64,000 nt of DNA from Stutzerimonas balearica DSM 6083 (GTDB lineage: Bacteria > Pseudomonadota > Gammaproteobacteria > Pseudomonadales > Pseudomonadaceae): positions 1,784,001 to 1,848,000 of the forward strand of contig NZ_CP007511.1 in assembly GCF_000818015.1 (NCBI RefSeq). Direction: 5' to 3'. The position numbers were made by a program, and so were the translations under genes. Numbering within the stretch: position 1 is the stretch's first letter; each line of letters begins with the position of its first letter. Below, one piece after another: positions 10,031 to 19,076 of this stretch. Under the pieces are notes generated by a model that made no database searches, was not told where the DNA came from, and saw only the letters and a list, made by a program, of their open reading frames with translations.

Positions 10031-10372
10031 ATGGACGCCAACCGTACCGCCGAGCGCGAGTCGCTGATCCTGCGAGCCGTGTGGATGCTGGTTTTCTTCT
10101 TTGCCTGGCAGCTGGCCGAGCTGCTGCTGCTCGCCGTGGTCCTGCTGCAGCTGGTGCTGCGTCTGATGAAAGGCCAGCCCGACGCCAGTTTGCAGGCCTT
10201 TGGCGACAGCCTCAGCCAGTACATCGCGCAGATCGGCCGTTTCGGCACTTTCAATACCGATCACAAGCCTTGGCCGTTGTCCGACTGGCCGACGGCGCGC
10301 CCGGCGGATCTGCAGGCAGCGCCGCGCTCGCCGAGCGAGCCTGAGCCGCCGCGCCAAGAGCCGGCGCCATGA
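10031..10372 (+). CDS. DUF4389 membrane protein
   Basis: Small protein of 113 aa that I assign to DUF4389. A hydrophobic stretch spanning about residues 14-44 forms one or two membrane helices. The following cytosolic part has the family-like SLSQYIAQIGRFGTF segment and a Pro/Glu/Arg-rich tail. Its function is unknown. It lies 21 bases after gpsA, and its stop overlaps the sixA start (ATGA), so it is probably co-translated with sixA. Confidence 0.7.
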   Translation: MDANRTAERESLILRAVWMLVFFFAWQLAELLLLAVVLLQLVLRLMKGQPDASLQAFGDSLSQYIAQIGRFGTFNTDHKPWPLSDWPTARPADLQAAPRSPSEPEPPRQEPAP

Positions 10373-10827
10373 GGCTGTGGCTGTTGCGTCACGGGGAGGC
10401 CGAGCCGCGGGCGCGCACCGATGCCGAGCGCAGCCTCACCCCGCACGGCCGCGATGAAGTCACGCAAAGTGCCGCGCATCTGCAGGGCCGGCCGCTGCAA
10501 GCGATCCTTGCGAGCCCCTACCTGCGTGCGCAGCAGACCGCCGAGCTGGTACGCCAGGCGCTTGGTTTTGCAGCACCGATCGAAACGGTGAACTGGCTGA
10601 CCCCGGACACCGACCTGCGTGATGCCATGCTCTATCTGGACCGTCGCAGCGAACAGGAGCTGCTGCTGGTGACCCATCAGCCATTTGTCGGTGCGCTGGG
10701 CGGCTGGCTGGTTACCGGTAGCCGTGGCGACGCGCTACCCATGGGCACCGCGTCGCTTGCCGAACTCGAGGGCGAGCAGCTGGCAGCCGGGTTGATGTCG
10801 CTCGCTTCGCTGCGTCACAGTCGCTGA
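10369..10827 (+). CDS. sixA: Phosphohistidine phosphatase SixA
   Basis: Histidine-phosphatase (phosphoglycerate mutase-like) enzyme of 152 aa that dephosphorylates phosphohistidine on phosphotransfer proteins. It opens with the catalytic RHGEAEP motif (His about residue 8), then SLTPHGRDEV, SPYLRAQQTAE and the second catalytic His in LVTHQPFVG, the standard SixA layout. The ATG overlaps the upstream stop. Which phosphorelay or PTS component it acts on here cannot be told from the sequence. Confidence 0.88.
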   Translation: MRLWLLRHGEAEPRARTDAERSLTPHGRDEVTQSAAHLQGRPLQAILASPYLRAQQTAELVRQALGFAAPIETVNWLTPDTDLRDAMLYLDRRSEQELLLVTHQPFVGALGGWLVTGSRGDALPMGTASLAELEGEQLAAGLMSLASLRHSR

Positions 10828-10878
10828 CGCGGCGCGCAGCGCGCCCGATCCATCCAATAAGAACGACGGAGAACGCCT

Positions 10879-11319
10879 GTGGGCATCTGGAAGCGCGAGC
10901 CGGATCTGGCTCAACTGCATGAAAACCGCAAGAACACCATCAGCGAGCTGCTCGACATCCGTTTCGAGGCGTTCGATGACGAGTCGATCACTGCGAGTAT
11001 GCCGGTCGATTCGCGGACCCATCAGCCCTTCGGCCTTTTGCACGGCGGTGCTTCCGTGGTGCTGGCCGAAACCCTTGGCTCGATGGCCAGCTATCACTGC
11101 ATCGACACGTCGCGCTTCTACTGCGTCGGTCTGGAAGTCAATGCCAACCATCTACGTGGCTTGCGCAGCGGCCGGGTGACCGGCGTGTGTCGCCCTGTTC
11201 ACCTGGGGCGCTCGACGCATGTCTGGGATATTCGGCTGACCGGCGACGACGGAAAGGCCAGCTGCATTTCGCGGCTGACCGTGGCGATCGTTCCGTTGCC
11301 GACCACGGCGACAAGCTGA
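10879..11319 (+). CDS. Hotdog-fold thioesterase (PaaI/YdiI type)
   Basis: Single-domain hotdog acyl-CoA thioesterase, 146 aa, starting at GTG after a GGAG ribosome binding site (10870-10873). The diagnostic segment is QPFGLLHGGASVVLAETLGS, which matches the HGG and acidic catalytic region of PaaI/YdiI/EntH enzymes; the C-terminal strand VCRPVHLGRSTHVWDIRL also fits. The likely activity is hydrolysis of a medium-chain or aromatic acyl-CoA; the substrate is not determined. It is near two alpha/beta hydrolases, but gaps of 51 and 135 bases make operon membership uncertain. Confidence 0.8.
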   Translation: MGIWKREPDLAQLHENRKNTISELLDIRFEAFDDESITASMPVDSRTHQPFGLLHGGASVVLAETLGSMASYHCIDTSRFYCVGLEVNANHLRGLRSGRVTGVCRPVHLGRSTHVWDIRLTGDDGKASCISRLTVAIVPLPTTATS

Positions 11320-11454
11320 GCGGCGCCGTGGCCAGCGGGTCGGTGATGGCCCGCTGTTTGGCATGAATGACGCCCATTCCGCATAGCCATGGCGATTGCC
11401 GCGCCCCCTGTGGCGCCAGACAATGGGTGCTCTCTGGATCCATTCTGCAGGCTC

Positions 11455-12264
11455 ATGTCACAGCGCATCTTTTTCGCCCACGCCAACGGCTTCCCCTGTG
11501 CCACCTACGGCAAGATGTTCGACGCGCTGGCGCCGGATTTCGAAGTCACCCATATCGGTCTGCATGGGCACGACCCGCTGTTTCCGGTCGATGACAACTG
11601 GACGAATCTGGTCGAGGAGCTGGCGCAGCGATTGTCGCGCCTCGATCAGCCGGTCTGGGGCGTCGGGCACTCGATGGGTGGCATCCTTCATTACCACACC
11701 GCATTGCGACACCCTGAGCTGTACCGCGGCGTGGTGATGCTCGATTCGCCGGTGCCAACCTGGTTCGATCAGACAGTGATCTGGCTGGCCAAGCGGCTGG
11801 GATTCATCGACCGCCTGACGCCTGCCGGCCGCACACTGGGACGTCGGGAGCGCTTCGATGACCGCCAGCAGGCCCGCGACTACTTCGCCGACAAGGCGTT
11901 GTTCCGTGATTTCGATCCCGAATGTCTGGATGCCTATGTCGAGCATGGCCTGACCGAGGATGAGCAGGGCTTGCGCCTGCGGTTCGATCCGGAAACGGAG
12001 ATTCGCATCTACCGCAGCGTTCCGCACCTCACCCCGGGCTGGCCACCGACTCTGCAGGTGCCGGTTGCCATGGTGCGCGGCGAAAAGAGCAACGTGGTGA
12101 TGCCGCATCACAGCTACCTGCTGCGGCTGATGCCGCATGGCCGCGCGCTGAGCGTGCCGGGTGGGCATATGTTTCCGTTCGAGCGGCCGCTGGAAACGGC
12201 TGGCGTGCTGCGCCAGCTGCTCGGCGAGTGGAGTGAGGCAAGCTTGCGAGGGCGCTTCGCATGA
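11455..12264 (+). CDS. Alpha/beta hydrolase
   Basis: Serine hydrolase of 269 aa with the alpha/beta fold. The nucleophile is Ser73 in GHSMGG, and the catalytic His is in the C-terminal VPGGHMFP. The N-terminal FFAHANGFPCATY supplies the oxyanion-hole region. An in-frame ATG 22 codons upstream is possible, but the segment between looks non-coding and conserved sequence begins at 11455. It overlaps the next hydrolase by 4 bases (ATGA), so the two are translationally coupled. The substrate is unknown. Confidence 0.82.
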   Translation: MSQRIFFAHANGFPCATYGKMFDALAPDFEVTHIGLHGHDPLFPVDDNWTNLVEELAQRLSRLDQPVWGVGHSMGGILHYHTALRHPELYRGVVMLDSPVPTWFDQTVIWLAKRLGFIDRLTPAGRTLGRRERFDDRQQARDYFADKALFRDFDPECLDAYVEHGLTEDEQGLRLRFDPETEIRIYRSVPHLTPGWPPTLQVPVAMVRGEKSNVVMPHHSYLLRLMPHGRALSVPGGHMFPFERPLETAGVLRQLLGEWSEASLRGRFA

Positions 12265-13118
12265 GCGTGCCGTTCGAAGAAACGCGCCTGACGCTGCCGC
12301 ACACCGAAATTGCCGCGCATCTGTACGGGCCGGTCGACGGCCGGCCAGTCATCGCACTGCATGGCTGGCTGGACAACGCGGCGAGCTTTCATCGCCTGGC
12401 ACCCAGGCTCGACGGGCTGCGCATCGTCGCGCTCGACCTGCCGGGACATGGTCATTCCCAGCATCGCCCGCCCGGCGCGACCTACCAGATCTGGGATTAC
12501 GCACATGATGTCCTGCAGGTCGCCGAGCAGCTGGGCTGGCAACGCTTCTCGCTGCTCGGTCACTCGATGGGGGCGATCGTGTCGGTGCTGCTGGCCGGGG
12601 CATGGCCCGAGCGCGTCGAGCGCCTCGCGTTGATCGATGCGTTTATTCCCTATACCGGCGAAGCCGAGGCCGCTCCGGTCAAGCTGGGTGAGGCTCTCAA
12701 GGCGCAACTGGCCCTGGCGCGCAAGCGCAAGCCGGTGCATGCCTCCTTCGAACAGGCGGTGGCCGCGCGCATGAAGGCAGCGGTCAAGGTCAGTCATGAG
12801 GCGGCCGAGCTGCTGGCGCAGAGGGGGCTGATGCCTGTGCCGGGCGGTTACACCTGGCGCACCGATCCGCGCCTGACGCTGCCATCGCCGATGCGGCTGA
12901 CCCGGGCCCATGCGCTGGCCTTCGCCAGCGCCGTCAGCTGTCCGACCAGTCTCGTCGTGGCCGAGCGTGGCTTGATGCAGGAGGCCGGCATGCTCGAGCT
13001 GGCGCGTTCTTTCCCGTTCGAGGTGCAGCTCATGCCCGGCGGCCACCATCTGCATCTGGATGATGAGGCAGGCGCCGCCAGGGTGGCCGCGGTGCTCGGC
13101 CCCTTCCTCTCGAGCTGA
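12261..13118 (+). CDS. Alpha/beta hydrolase
   Basis: Second alpha/beta-fold hydrolase, 285 aa. It has the oxyanion-hole motif HGWLDN (His34), the strand LDLPGHGHS, the nucleophile Ser102 in LLGHSMGA, and a C-terminal MPGGHHLHLDD carrying the catalytic His. It belongs to the broad esterase/epoxide-hydrolase-like group; specificity is not predictable. It is coupled to the preceding hydrolase by an ATGA overlap. The two share only fold-level similarity, so this is not a recent duplication. Confidence 0.82.
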   Translation: MSVPFEETRLTLPHTEIAAHLYGPVDGRPVIALHGWLDNAASFHRLAPRLDGLRIVALDLPGHGHSQHRPPGATYQIWDYAHDVLQVAEQLGWQRFSLLGHSMGAIVSVLLAGAWPERVERLALIDAFIPYTGEAEAAPVKLGEALKAQLALARKRKPVHASFEQAVAARMKAAVKVSHEAAELLAQRGLMPVPGGYTWRTDPRLTLPSPMRLTRAHALAFASAVSCPTSLVVAERGLMQEAGMLELARSFPFEVQLMPGGHHLHLDDEAGAARVAAVLGPFLSS

Positions 13119-13140
13119 AGCAGGCGTCCTGCAAGATCCG

Positions 13141-13347
13141 GTGGCAAACCTGGCTTGACTTGGTTCCGGCAACTGGTGAGGCTGCGCTGACGGGCAGCAA
13201 AGCGTCTACCAGGGCGATGCGGCCGACCTTTGCGCACTCTGTCAGGCCGGGAACGACCGCGGCCAGTTGCGGGTGTCGCTGGGTGGTATCGAGACCGCAT
13301 GTGCCGATGTGTTCCGCTTGCTCGAACGGTACCGAGATTTCGACTGA
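13141..13347 (+). pseudogene. Possible frameshifted small gene
   Basis: Between two genes, one frame reads about 50 codons of protein-like sequence (ADGQQSVYQGDAADLCALCQ at 13182-13241, ending LLERYRDFD, stop at 13345-13347) but has no start codon. The frame before it (TWFRQLVRLR) stops at 13188-13190. Dropping one base near 13188 would join them into one reading of about 65 codons. It may be a decayed conserved hypothetical gene, a sequencing error, or chance. No function can be given. Confidence 0.3.
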
Positions 13348-13362
13348 GGGCAAGGGAGCATT

Positions 13363-14169
13363 ATGCGAACAGGGCTAATGGCCGCATTGGGTTTGATCTT
13401 CGGTGCCGCGGCGTCTGCCGCGGACGTTCCGGCCAGTGCCGACCTCGCGACCTTGCCACGCTACCCGCAGGCGCGAATCGTCGATTACCGACAGGAAGCT
13501 GTACCCGAGCGCATCTACCCAAGGGATTCGGTACGCCGGATCAGTGGGCGTTTGCGAATGGCGGCGCAGGTCGCCGCCTCCGGTCAGCTGACGACCATCA
13601 CCTATCGATTGCCGGAAACCCATGCCGGCATCGAGGCTTTCGATCAGGCGCGTGTGAAGCTCCTGGAGGAGGGGGCCGAGCTGTTGTACTGGTGCGAGGG
13701 GCGCGATTGCGGTGCGAGCAGTCTCTGGGCCAATGCGATTTTCGGACGTTCCACGCTTTACGGGCCGGATGCCCAGCAGGCCTACCTGCTGGCGCGGCTG
13801 CGCGAGCCCGCTGATCGACTGATCGCGCTATATGGCATCACCCGCGGCAACGGTCGACCCTATCTGCATGTAGAGCAGCTCGTGCCGGAGCAGCCGCTCG
13901 GCGACATCCTGCCCAATGCCGCCACGTTGCTGCGCCAGTTGCGCAGTGCTGGCGAGCTGCGTCTGGCAGGCCTGGCGGACGAGCCGGTGGCCGATTGGGG
14001 CGCGCTGCTGGCCAGCATGCTTCGGCTCGACAGCACCCTGCGGGTGACGATTGCCGGGCGCGCGGCGCCGGCCTGGCGGGACGCCCTGATTGCCGAGCGC
14101 ATCAGCGCTCGCCGTCTGGAACTCGACGACTCCGACGAGAGCGGTCTGACCATCCGGCTCTTGCGCTGA
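13363..14169 (+). CDS. Secreted DUF4892 domain protein
   Basis: Protein of 268 aa with a signal peptide (about residues 1-19, ending ASAA) that I assign to DUF4892. The C-terminal quarter resembles an OmpA-C-like fold (TLRVTIAGRAAPAWRDALIAER), but the usual peptidoglycan-binding residues are not obvious. An internal Cys pair (YWCEGRDCGAS) could form a disulfide in the periplasm. The ribosome binding site AGGGAG lies 6 bases before the ATG. Its function is unknown. Confidence 0.68.
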   Translation: MRTGLMAALGLIFGAAASAADVPASADLATLPRYPQARIVDYRQEAVPERIYPRDSVRRISGRLRMAAQVAASGQLTTITYRLPETHAGIEAFDQARVKLLEEGAELLYWCEGRDCGASSLWANAIFGRSTLYGPDAQQAYLLARLREPADRLIALYGITRGNGRPYLHVEQLVPEQPLGDILPNAATLLRQLRSAGELRLAGLADEPVADWGALLASMLRLDSTLRVTIAGRAAPAWRDALIAERISARRLELDDSDESGLTIRLLR

Positions 14170-14249
14170 TGCTGCAGGGCGGGTGCAATAGACGCTCGCC
14201 GGCCGCTGCGTTTGCTTGAGCCGTGTTTCCTTCCTCTCGGGTGCCCTCG

Positions 14250-15332
14250 ATGCTCAACAATGACCGCCTTCTGGCGCAGATTCTGCTCCTCGCGCTATTG
14301 GGCGCCTGCCTGTGGGTGTTGGCGCCCTTTGCCTCAACGCTGTTCTGGGCAGCGGTACTGGCCTTCGCCAGCTGGCCGTTGATGCGCTTGCTCACGCGCT
14401 GGCTGAAGGGCAATGCCAGCCTCGCGGCCGGCCTGCTGACACTCGGCTGGATGGTGCTGGTGGCTATCCCGCTGGTCTGGCTGGGCTTCAACATCGCCGA
14501 CCAGATCCGCGAGGTGAACGCCTTGCTGCACAACCTGCAGGTCAGCGGCCTGCCGGCGCCGCCGGCCTGGCTCGGCGATATCCCGCTGGTCGGCGACAAC
14601 CTGCTGGAGCTGTGGGCAACGGTGGACGAGCAGGGCACCGCGCTGTTCGCCCAGCTGCGGCCCTACGTTGGCCAGGTCGGCAACTGGCTGCTGGTGCGCA
14701 GCGCGCGTATCGGCGGCGGGATGCTGGAGCTGGCGCTGAGCCTGATTCTGGTCTTCTTCTTCTATCGCGACGGCCCCTATCTGGCGGCTTTCGCCGAGCG
14801 CATGCTGGCACGGCTGATCGGCCACCGCGCCGAGCATTACCTCGAACTGGTCGCCGGCACCATCCAGCGCGTGGTCAACGGGGTGATCGGCACCGCGGCG
14901 GCACAGGCGGTACTGGCCTACATCGGTTTCAGCATCGCCGGCGTACCGGCGGCACTGGTGCTCGGGCTGCTGACCTTCGGCTTCAGTTTCGTGATGGTCC
15001 CGCCACTGGTCTGGGGCCCGGCGGTGGGCTGGCTGGTCTGGCAGGGCGACTACGGGATGGCCGTGTTTCTCGGCATCTGGGGCATGTTCGTGATCAGCGG
15101 CGTGGACAATATCCTCAAGCCCTATCTGATCAGCCGCGGCGGCAACCTACCGCTGGTCGTCGTGCTGCTCGGCGTTTTCGGCGGCATTCTGGCTTTCGGC
15201 TTCATGGGCTTGTTCCTGGGGCCGACCCTCCTGGCCGTGGCCTACAGCCTGCTCAGCGACTGGCTGGTCAAGGAAGTCCCGGAAGCGGCAAAGAAAGAGG
15301 CGATTCTCCCCCGCCCGGAGCACCACCCCTAG
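14250..15332 (+). CDS. AI-2E family (PerM/YdiK-type) membrane permease
   Basis: Integral inner-membrane protein of 360 aa from the ATG at 14250, with about seven or eight hydrophobic helices, of the autoinducer-2 exporter-like/PerM family (YdiK type). Two N-terminal hydrophobic segments are followed by a soluble amphipathic region (about 90-160), then the C-terminal bundle with the conserved DNILKPYLISRGGNLPLVV and FGFMGLFLGPTLLA segments. A GTG at 14223 would add nine residues; neither start has a strong ribosome binding site. The transported substrate is unknown and the AI-2 name is only a family label. Confidence 0.82.
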   Translation: MLNNDRLLAQILLLALLGACLWVLAPFASTLFWAAVLAFASWPLMRLLTRWLKGNASLAAGLLTLGWMVLVAIPLVWLGFNIADQIREVNALLHNLQVSGLPAPPAWLGDIPLVGDNLLELWATVDEQGTALFAQLRPYVGQVGNWLLVRSARIGGGMLELALSLILVFFFYRDGPYLAAFAERMLARLIGHRAEHYLELVAGTIQRVVNGVIGTAAAQAVLAYIGFSIAGVPAALVLGLLTFGFSFVMVPPLVWGPAVGWLVWQGDYGMAVFLGIWGMFVISGVDNILKPYLISRGGNLPLVVVLLGVFGGILAFGFMGLFLGPTLLAVAYSLLSDWLVKEVPEAAKKEAILPRPEHHP

Positions 15333-15345
15333 GGCCCCGGGGCGC

Positions 15346-16332
15346 TCAGGCGCCTTCCTGTTCGTAGGCGCTGAGCGCGTCGCGGGTCACGATGCGCCCG
15401 AGCTCGATCAGCTCCTGTGCCTTGTGAAACTCATAGAAGCGGCAGGCCCGCTTGGGAATGTTCACCAGCACATTGGGCGGGTAGCCGGCAATCTTGTACT
15501 GGGTCAGCGATGACTGCATGACGTCGAAGCTCTGGTTGACCAGATCCAGCAGCGAGGCCGGCCCGCTGACGTCCATTACCGTCGCGCCTTCAGCAGATTT
15601 CGGCGCGCCCTGGCCGGTTGGCGCCGCGGGCGGCTGATCGATCAGCTCCGTCTCGCGCAGGTGCGGCAGTGCGCCGGCCGCGTCTCCCGCTTCCTTGCGC
15701 CAGAACGGCAGATGGGCGCTGAGTGACGTGAACATGTTGTCGAACCGTCCGGCGCGTTCGATCTCGGGCAGGGGATACTGGCGATGGTTGTTGCCGTTGA
15801 GATTGACCGCAACGATCAGGTCGCAGTGCGCCGAGACCACCGGAACGATCGGCAGCGGATTGAGCAGGCCGCCATCAACCAGTACGCGAGTGCCCTGGAC
15901 CACCGGCGTGAACAGGCTGGGAATCGCCGCTGAGGCACGCATGGCAAGCTCCAGCCTGCCTTCCTGGAACCAGATTTCCTGCTGATGCGTCAGGTCGGTG
16001 GCCACTGCGGTATAGGGGATCGGCAGGTCCTCGATGTTGATCTGGCCGAGCATTTCGCGAATGCGGCCAAAGACCTTTTCACCGCGGATCGCGCCCATGC
16101 TGAAGCTCAGGTCCATCAGGCGCAGCAAGTCGAAGTAGTCCAGGCTCTCGATCCAGCTGCGGTACTCGCCCAGCTTGCCGGCAGCATAGATGCCGCCGAC
16201 CACGGCGCCCATCGAGCATCCCGCGACGCAGCCGACCTCATAGCCGCGACGTTCCAGTTCATCGATCACGCCGATGTGCGCGTATCCCCTTGCGCCTCCC
16301 GAGCCCAGTACCAGGGCCACTTTCTTGCTCAT
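15346..16332 (-). CDS. Patatin-like phospholipase family protein
   Basis: Cytosolic or membrane-associated lipid acyl hydrolase of the patatin family, 328 aa, related to E. coli RssA. The oxyanion loop is [12 protein letters not shown] near residues 10-21, the nucleophile is in the GxSxG motif GCSMG, and the catalytic Asp is in [11 protein letters not shown]. All three elements are intact. The start at 16332 is chosen because the patatin domain begins immediately. It is divergent from selD and convergent with the AI-2E permease. Physiological lipid substrate unknown. Confidence 0.85.
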   Translation of the reverse strand: MSKKVALVLGSGGARGYAHIGVIDELERRGYEVGCVAGCSMGAVVGGIYAAGKLGEYRSWIESLDYFDLLRLMDLSFSMGAIRGEKVFGRIREMLGQINIEDLPIPYTAVATDLTHQQEIWFQEGRLELAMRASAAIPSLFTPVVQGTRVLVDGGLLNPLPIVPVVSAHCDLIVAVNLNGNNHRQYPLPEIERAGRFDNMFTSLSAHLPFWRKEAGDAAGALPHLRETELIDQPPAAPTGQGAPKSAEGATVMDVSGPASLLDLVNQSFDVMQSSLTQYKIAGYPPNVLVNIPKRACRFYEFHKAQELIELGRIVTRDALSAYEQEGA

Positions 16333-16480
16333 GCCATCCTCCCTTGCCAGAGCACAAGCATCACGCCTGCAGGGCTTCTCGGCAAGGCCCCGGAGAGGCT
16401 CGGCCGCGATTGCCGGCCACGCGCCCGGGCGGGCGCCCTTTGCTACAATCGCCGCCCGTTTCGAGCGTCGAGAATTTCCC

Positions 16481-17515
16481 ATGAGCGAACCGATCCGCCT
16501 TACCCAGTACAGTCATGGCGCCGGCTGCGGCTGCAAGATTTCGCCCAAGGTTCTGGACGTCATTCTTGCCGGCAGCGGTGCGCAGAACCTCGACCCGCGG
16601 CTATGGGTCGGCAATGCCTCGCGCGACGATGCAGCGGTCTATGGCATCGACGAAGAGCGCGGTGTGGTCTCCACGACCGACTTCTTCATGCCCATCGTCG
16701 ACGATCCGTTCGATTTCGGCCGTATCGCCGCAACCAACGCCATCAGCGATATCTACGCCATGGGCGGCGATCCACTGATGGCCATCGCCATCCTTGGCTG
16801 GCCGGTGAACCTGCTGCCGCCCGAGGTGGCGCGCGAGGTGGTCGCCGGCGGCCGCGCGGCCTGCGATGCGGCGGGCATCCCGCTGGCCGGTGGCCATTCG
16901 ATCGATGCTCCGGAACCGATCTTCGGCCTCGCGGTGACCGGCGTGGTGGACAAGCGCCACATGAAGCGCAACGACACCGCTGCGCTTGGCTGCAGGCTAT
17001 ACCTGACCAAGCCGCTCGGCATCGGCATCCTCACCACCGCGGAGAAGAAGGCCAAGCTGCGCGCCGAGGACGTCGGCCTGGCGCGCGACTGGATGTGCAC
17101 CCTGAATTCGGCCGGCAGCCGCTTCGCCAGGCTCGAAGGCGTGCGGGCGATGACCGACGTCACCGGCTTCGGGCTGCTTGGGCACCTCGTGGAAATGGCC
17201 GATGGCAGCGGCCTGACCGCACAGATCGAGTACGCGCGCGTTCCGCGCCTGCCGGGGGTGGAGTACTACCTCGAGCAGGGCTGCGTGCCCGGCGGCAGCC
17301 AGCGCAACTTCGATAGCTACGGCCACCGCATCGCCGAGCTGGCCTCGACGCAGCGCGACCTGTTGTGCGACCCGCAGACCAGCGGCGGCCTGCTGGTCGC
17401 CGTCGCGCCCGAAGGCGAAGCAGAGTTCCTCGCGCTGGCAGCCGAGCTCGGGCTAGACCTGGCGCCGATAGGCGAGCTGGTCGAAGCCCGCAGCCACGCA
17501 GTAGAGGTTCGTTGA
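16481..17515 (+). CDS. selD: Selenide, water dikinase SelD
   Basis: Makes selenophosphate from selenide and ATP, the selenium donor for tRNA and protein; cytosolic, 344 aa. The N-terminal catalytic loop HGAGCGCKI carries a cysteine where some species use selenocysteine, so it is readable without a Sec system. Further signatures are [30 protein letters not shown] and [10 protein letters not shown]. Its stop overlaps the mnmH start (TGATG), a tight two-gene operon. No selA or selB is visible in the window, so the local role is tRNA selenouridine. Confidence 0.97.
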   Translation: MSEPIRLTQYSHGAGCGCKISPKVLDVILAGSGAQNLDPRLWVGNASRDDAAVYGIDEERGVVSTTDFFMPIVDDPFDFGRIAATNAISDIYAMGGDPLMAIAILGWPVNLLPPEVAREVVAGGRAACDAAGIPLAGGHSIDAPEPIFGLAVTGVVDKRHMKRNDTAALGCRLYLTKPLGIGILTTAEKKAKLRAEDVGLARDWMCTLNSAGSRFARLEGVRAMTDVTGFGLLGHLVEMADGSGLTAQIEYARVPRLPGVEYYLEQGCVPGGSQRNFDSYGHRIAELASTQRDLLCDPQTSGGLLVAVAPEGEAEFLALAAELGLDLAPIGELVEARSHAVEVR

Positions 17516-18618
17516 TGCGCCCGGACACCAGCGATTACCGCGCGATTTTCCTCAGCGACATACCGATGATGGATGCGCGGGCTCCTGTGGAATTCGCCAA
17601 GGGCGCGTTCCCCGGGGTGGTCAACCTGCCCCTGATGAACGATGCCGAACGGCAGAAGGTGGGGACCTGCTACAAGCAGCACGGCCAGAAGGCCGCGCTG
17701 GAGCTGGGACACCGCCTGGTTTCCGGCAAGGTCAAGGACGAGCGCATGCAGGCCTGGGCCGCCTTCACCGAACAGCACCCGAACGGCTACCTCTACTGCT
17801 TTCGTGGCGGGCTGCGCTCGCAGATCGTGCAGCAGTGGCTGCGCGAGGCCGGCATCGACTACCCCCGTGTGGTCGGCGGCTACAAGGCGATGCGGCATTT
17901 CCTGCTCGACACGCTCGATCAGGCAGTGGCCGAGTGCGACTTCGTGCTTGTCGGCGGCATGACCGGCACCGGCAAGACCGAGGTGCTGGCGCAGCTGGAC
18001 AACAGCCTCGACCTCGAAGGGCTGGCCAATCATCGCGGCTCGAGCTTCGGCAAGCGCGCAACACCGCAGCCGGCGCAGATCGACTTCGAGAACGCACTGG
18101 CCATTCGCCTGCTGAAGTACCGCGCGGCCGGTACCCAGCAGTTCGTCATCGAAGACGAGGCGCGCCTGGTGGGCCGCTGCTCGATACCCCTGCTGCTGTT
18201 CCAAGGCATGCAGGCCTACCCGCTGGTCTGGCTGGAAGACAGCCTGGAGGGCCGGATCGAACGCATTCTCAAGGATTACGTGATCGACCTGTGCGCCGAG
18301 TTCGTCAGTGAGTTCGGTGATACGGGCTTCGCTGCCTTCGCCGAGCGTTTGCAGCAAAGCCTGGTCAATATCCAGAAGCGCCTGGGTGGCGAATGCTACA
18401 AGCGCCTCGCGCTGCTGATGGATCAGGCGCTGGCCGAGCAGTCGCGCAGCGGCGAGGTCGATCTGCATCGCGCCTGGATCGAAGCGTTGCTCGCTGAGTA
18501 CTACGATCCTATGTACGCCTACCAGCGGCAGAGCAAGGCGCAGCGTATCGAGTTTTCCGGCCCCCAGGCCGAGGTGGTCGAGTACCTGCGCCAGCGGGCA
18601 TCGAAACGGCAGGCATGA
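17515..18618 (+). CDS. mnmH: tRNA 2-selenouridine synthase MnmH (SelU/YbbB)
   Basis: Replaces sulfur with selenium at the wobble mnm5s2U34 of certain tRNAs, through a geranylated intermediate, using selenophosphate from SelD; 367 aa. The N-terminal rhodanese domain (about 10-125) contains the catalytic cysteine in [10 protein letters not shown]. The C-terminal half has a P-loop, [12 protein letters not shown]. The ATG at 17515 overlaps the selD stop, so the two products are made together. Confidence 0.95.
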   Translation: MRPDTSDYRAIFLSDIPMMDARAPVEFAKGAFPGVVNLPLMNDAERQKVGTCYKQHGQKAALELGHRLVSGKVKDERMQAWAAFTEQHPNGYLYCFRGGLRSQIVQQWLREAGIDYPRVVGGYKAMRHFLLDTLDQAVAECDFVLVGGMTGTGKTEVLAQLDNSLDLEGLANHRGSSFGKRATPQPAQIDFENALAIRLLKYRAAGTQQFVIEDEARLVGRCSIPLLLFQGMQAYPLVWLEDSLEGRIERILKDYVIDLCAEFVSEFGDTGFAAFAERLQQSLVNIQKRLGGECYKRLALLMDQALAEQSRSGEVDLHRAWIEALLAEYYDPMYAYQRQSKAQRIEFSGPQAEVVEYLRQRASKRQA

Positions 18619-18641
18619 TTGGCTCCAGAGGAGATGCGGTT

Positions 18642-18926
18642 ATGACGATGAAGATCGTGGTGGCAGTACCTGTGCTGGCATTGCTGCTGGCCGGCTGTGC
18701 CGGCAAGACGGCTTACCGGGACAGCTGCGCAGCCGAGCTCGAGGCGGCGTGGAAGGAACAGAGCCTTGCCGAGGCTGAAGGCTTCGCCGGGACGGTGAGC
18801 TATACCAAGGCCATGGCGCTGCTCACGGCGGCCAAGACGCAGCAGCAGTTCGAAGGCTTCCGCAGCTGCACGGAGAAGGCACGCAAGGCACGCTTTTACT
18901 TGAGCGAGTCGCGCGCCGGGCGCTGA
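18642..18926 (+). CDS. Small lipoprotein of unknown function
   Basis: A 94-residue predicted lipoprotein with a lipobox, LLLAGC (Cys19), after a hydrophobic signal. The mature part is charged and helical, with two further cysteines (YRDSCAAE and RSCTEKA) that could pair in the periplasm. A ribosome binding site, AGAGGAG, lies before the ATG at 18642. It follows mnmH by 23 bases and may be co-transcribed. A 9-bp inverted repeat at 18943-18972 downstream could act as a weak terminator. Confidence 0.7.
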   Translation: MTMKIVVAVPVLALLLAGCAGKTAYRDSCAAELEAAWKEQSLAEAEGFAGTVSYTKAMALLTAAKTQQQFEGFRSCTEKARKARFYLSESRAGR

Positions 18927-19076
18927 ACCGCATCCGTTCCCGGCTTGGCGACGGTTCCGGCCCTCGCCAAGCGCCCGGCGCTCGGGTGAGACGGGTTTGT
19001 CATCAGAGGTTTCAGCCGCTTGGCGCCGATGCGTGTGGCCAGTAGCATCGGGCCATCGAACGGGAAAGGGGTTCCC

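Noticed and set aside
18943..18972. 9-bp inverted repeat after the small lipoprotein, considered as terminator
   Set aside because: Stem is perfect but the loop is 12 bases and there is no T-run; kept only as a remark on the lipoprotein gene.
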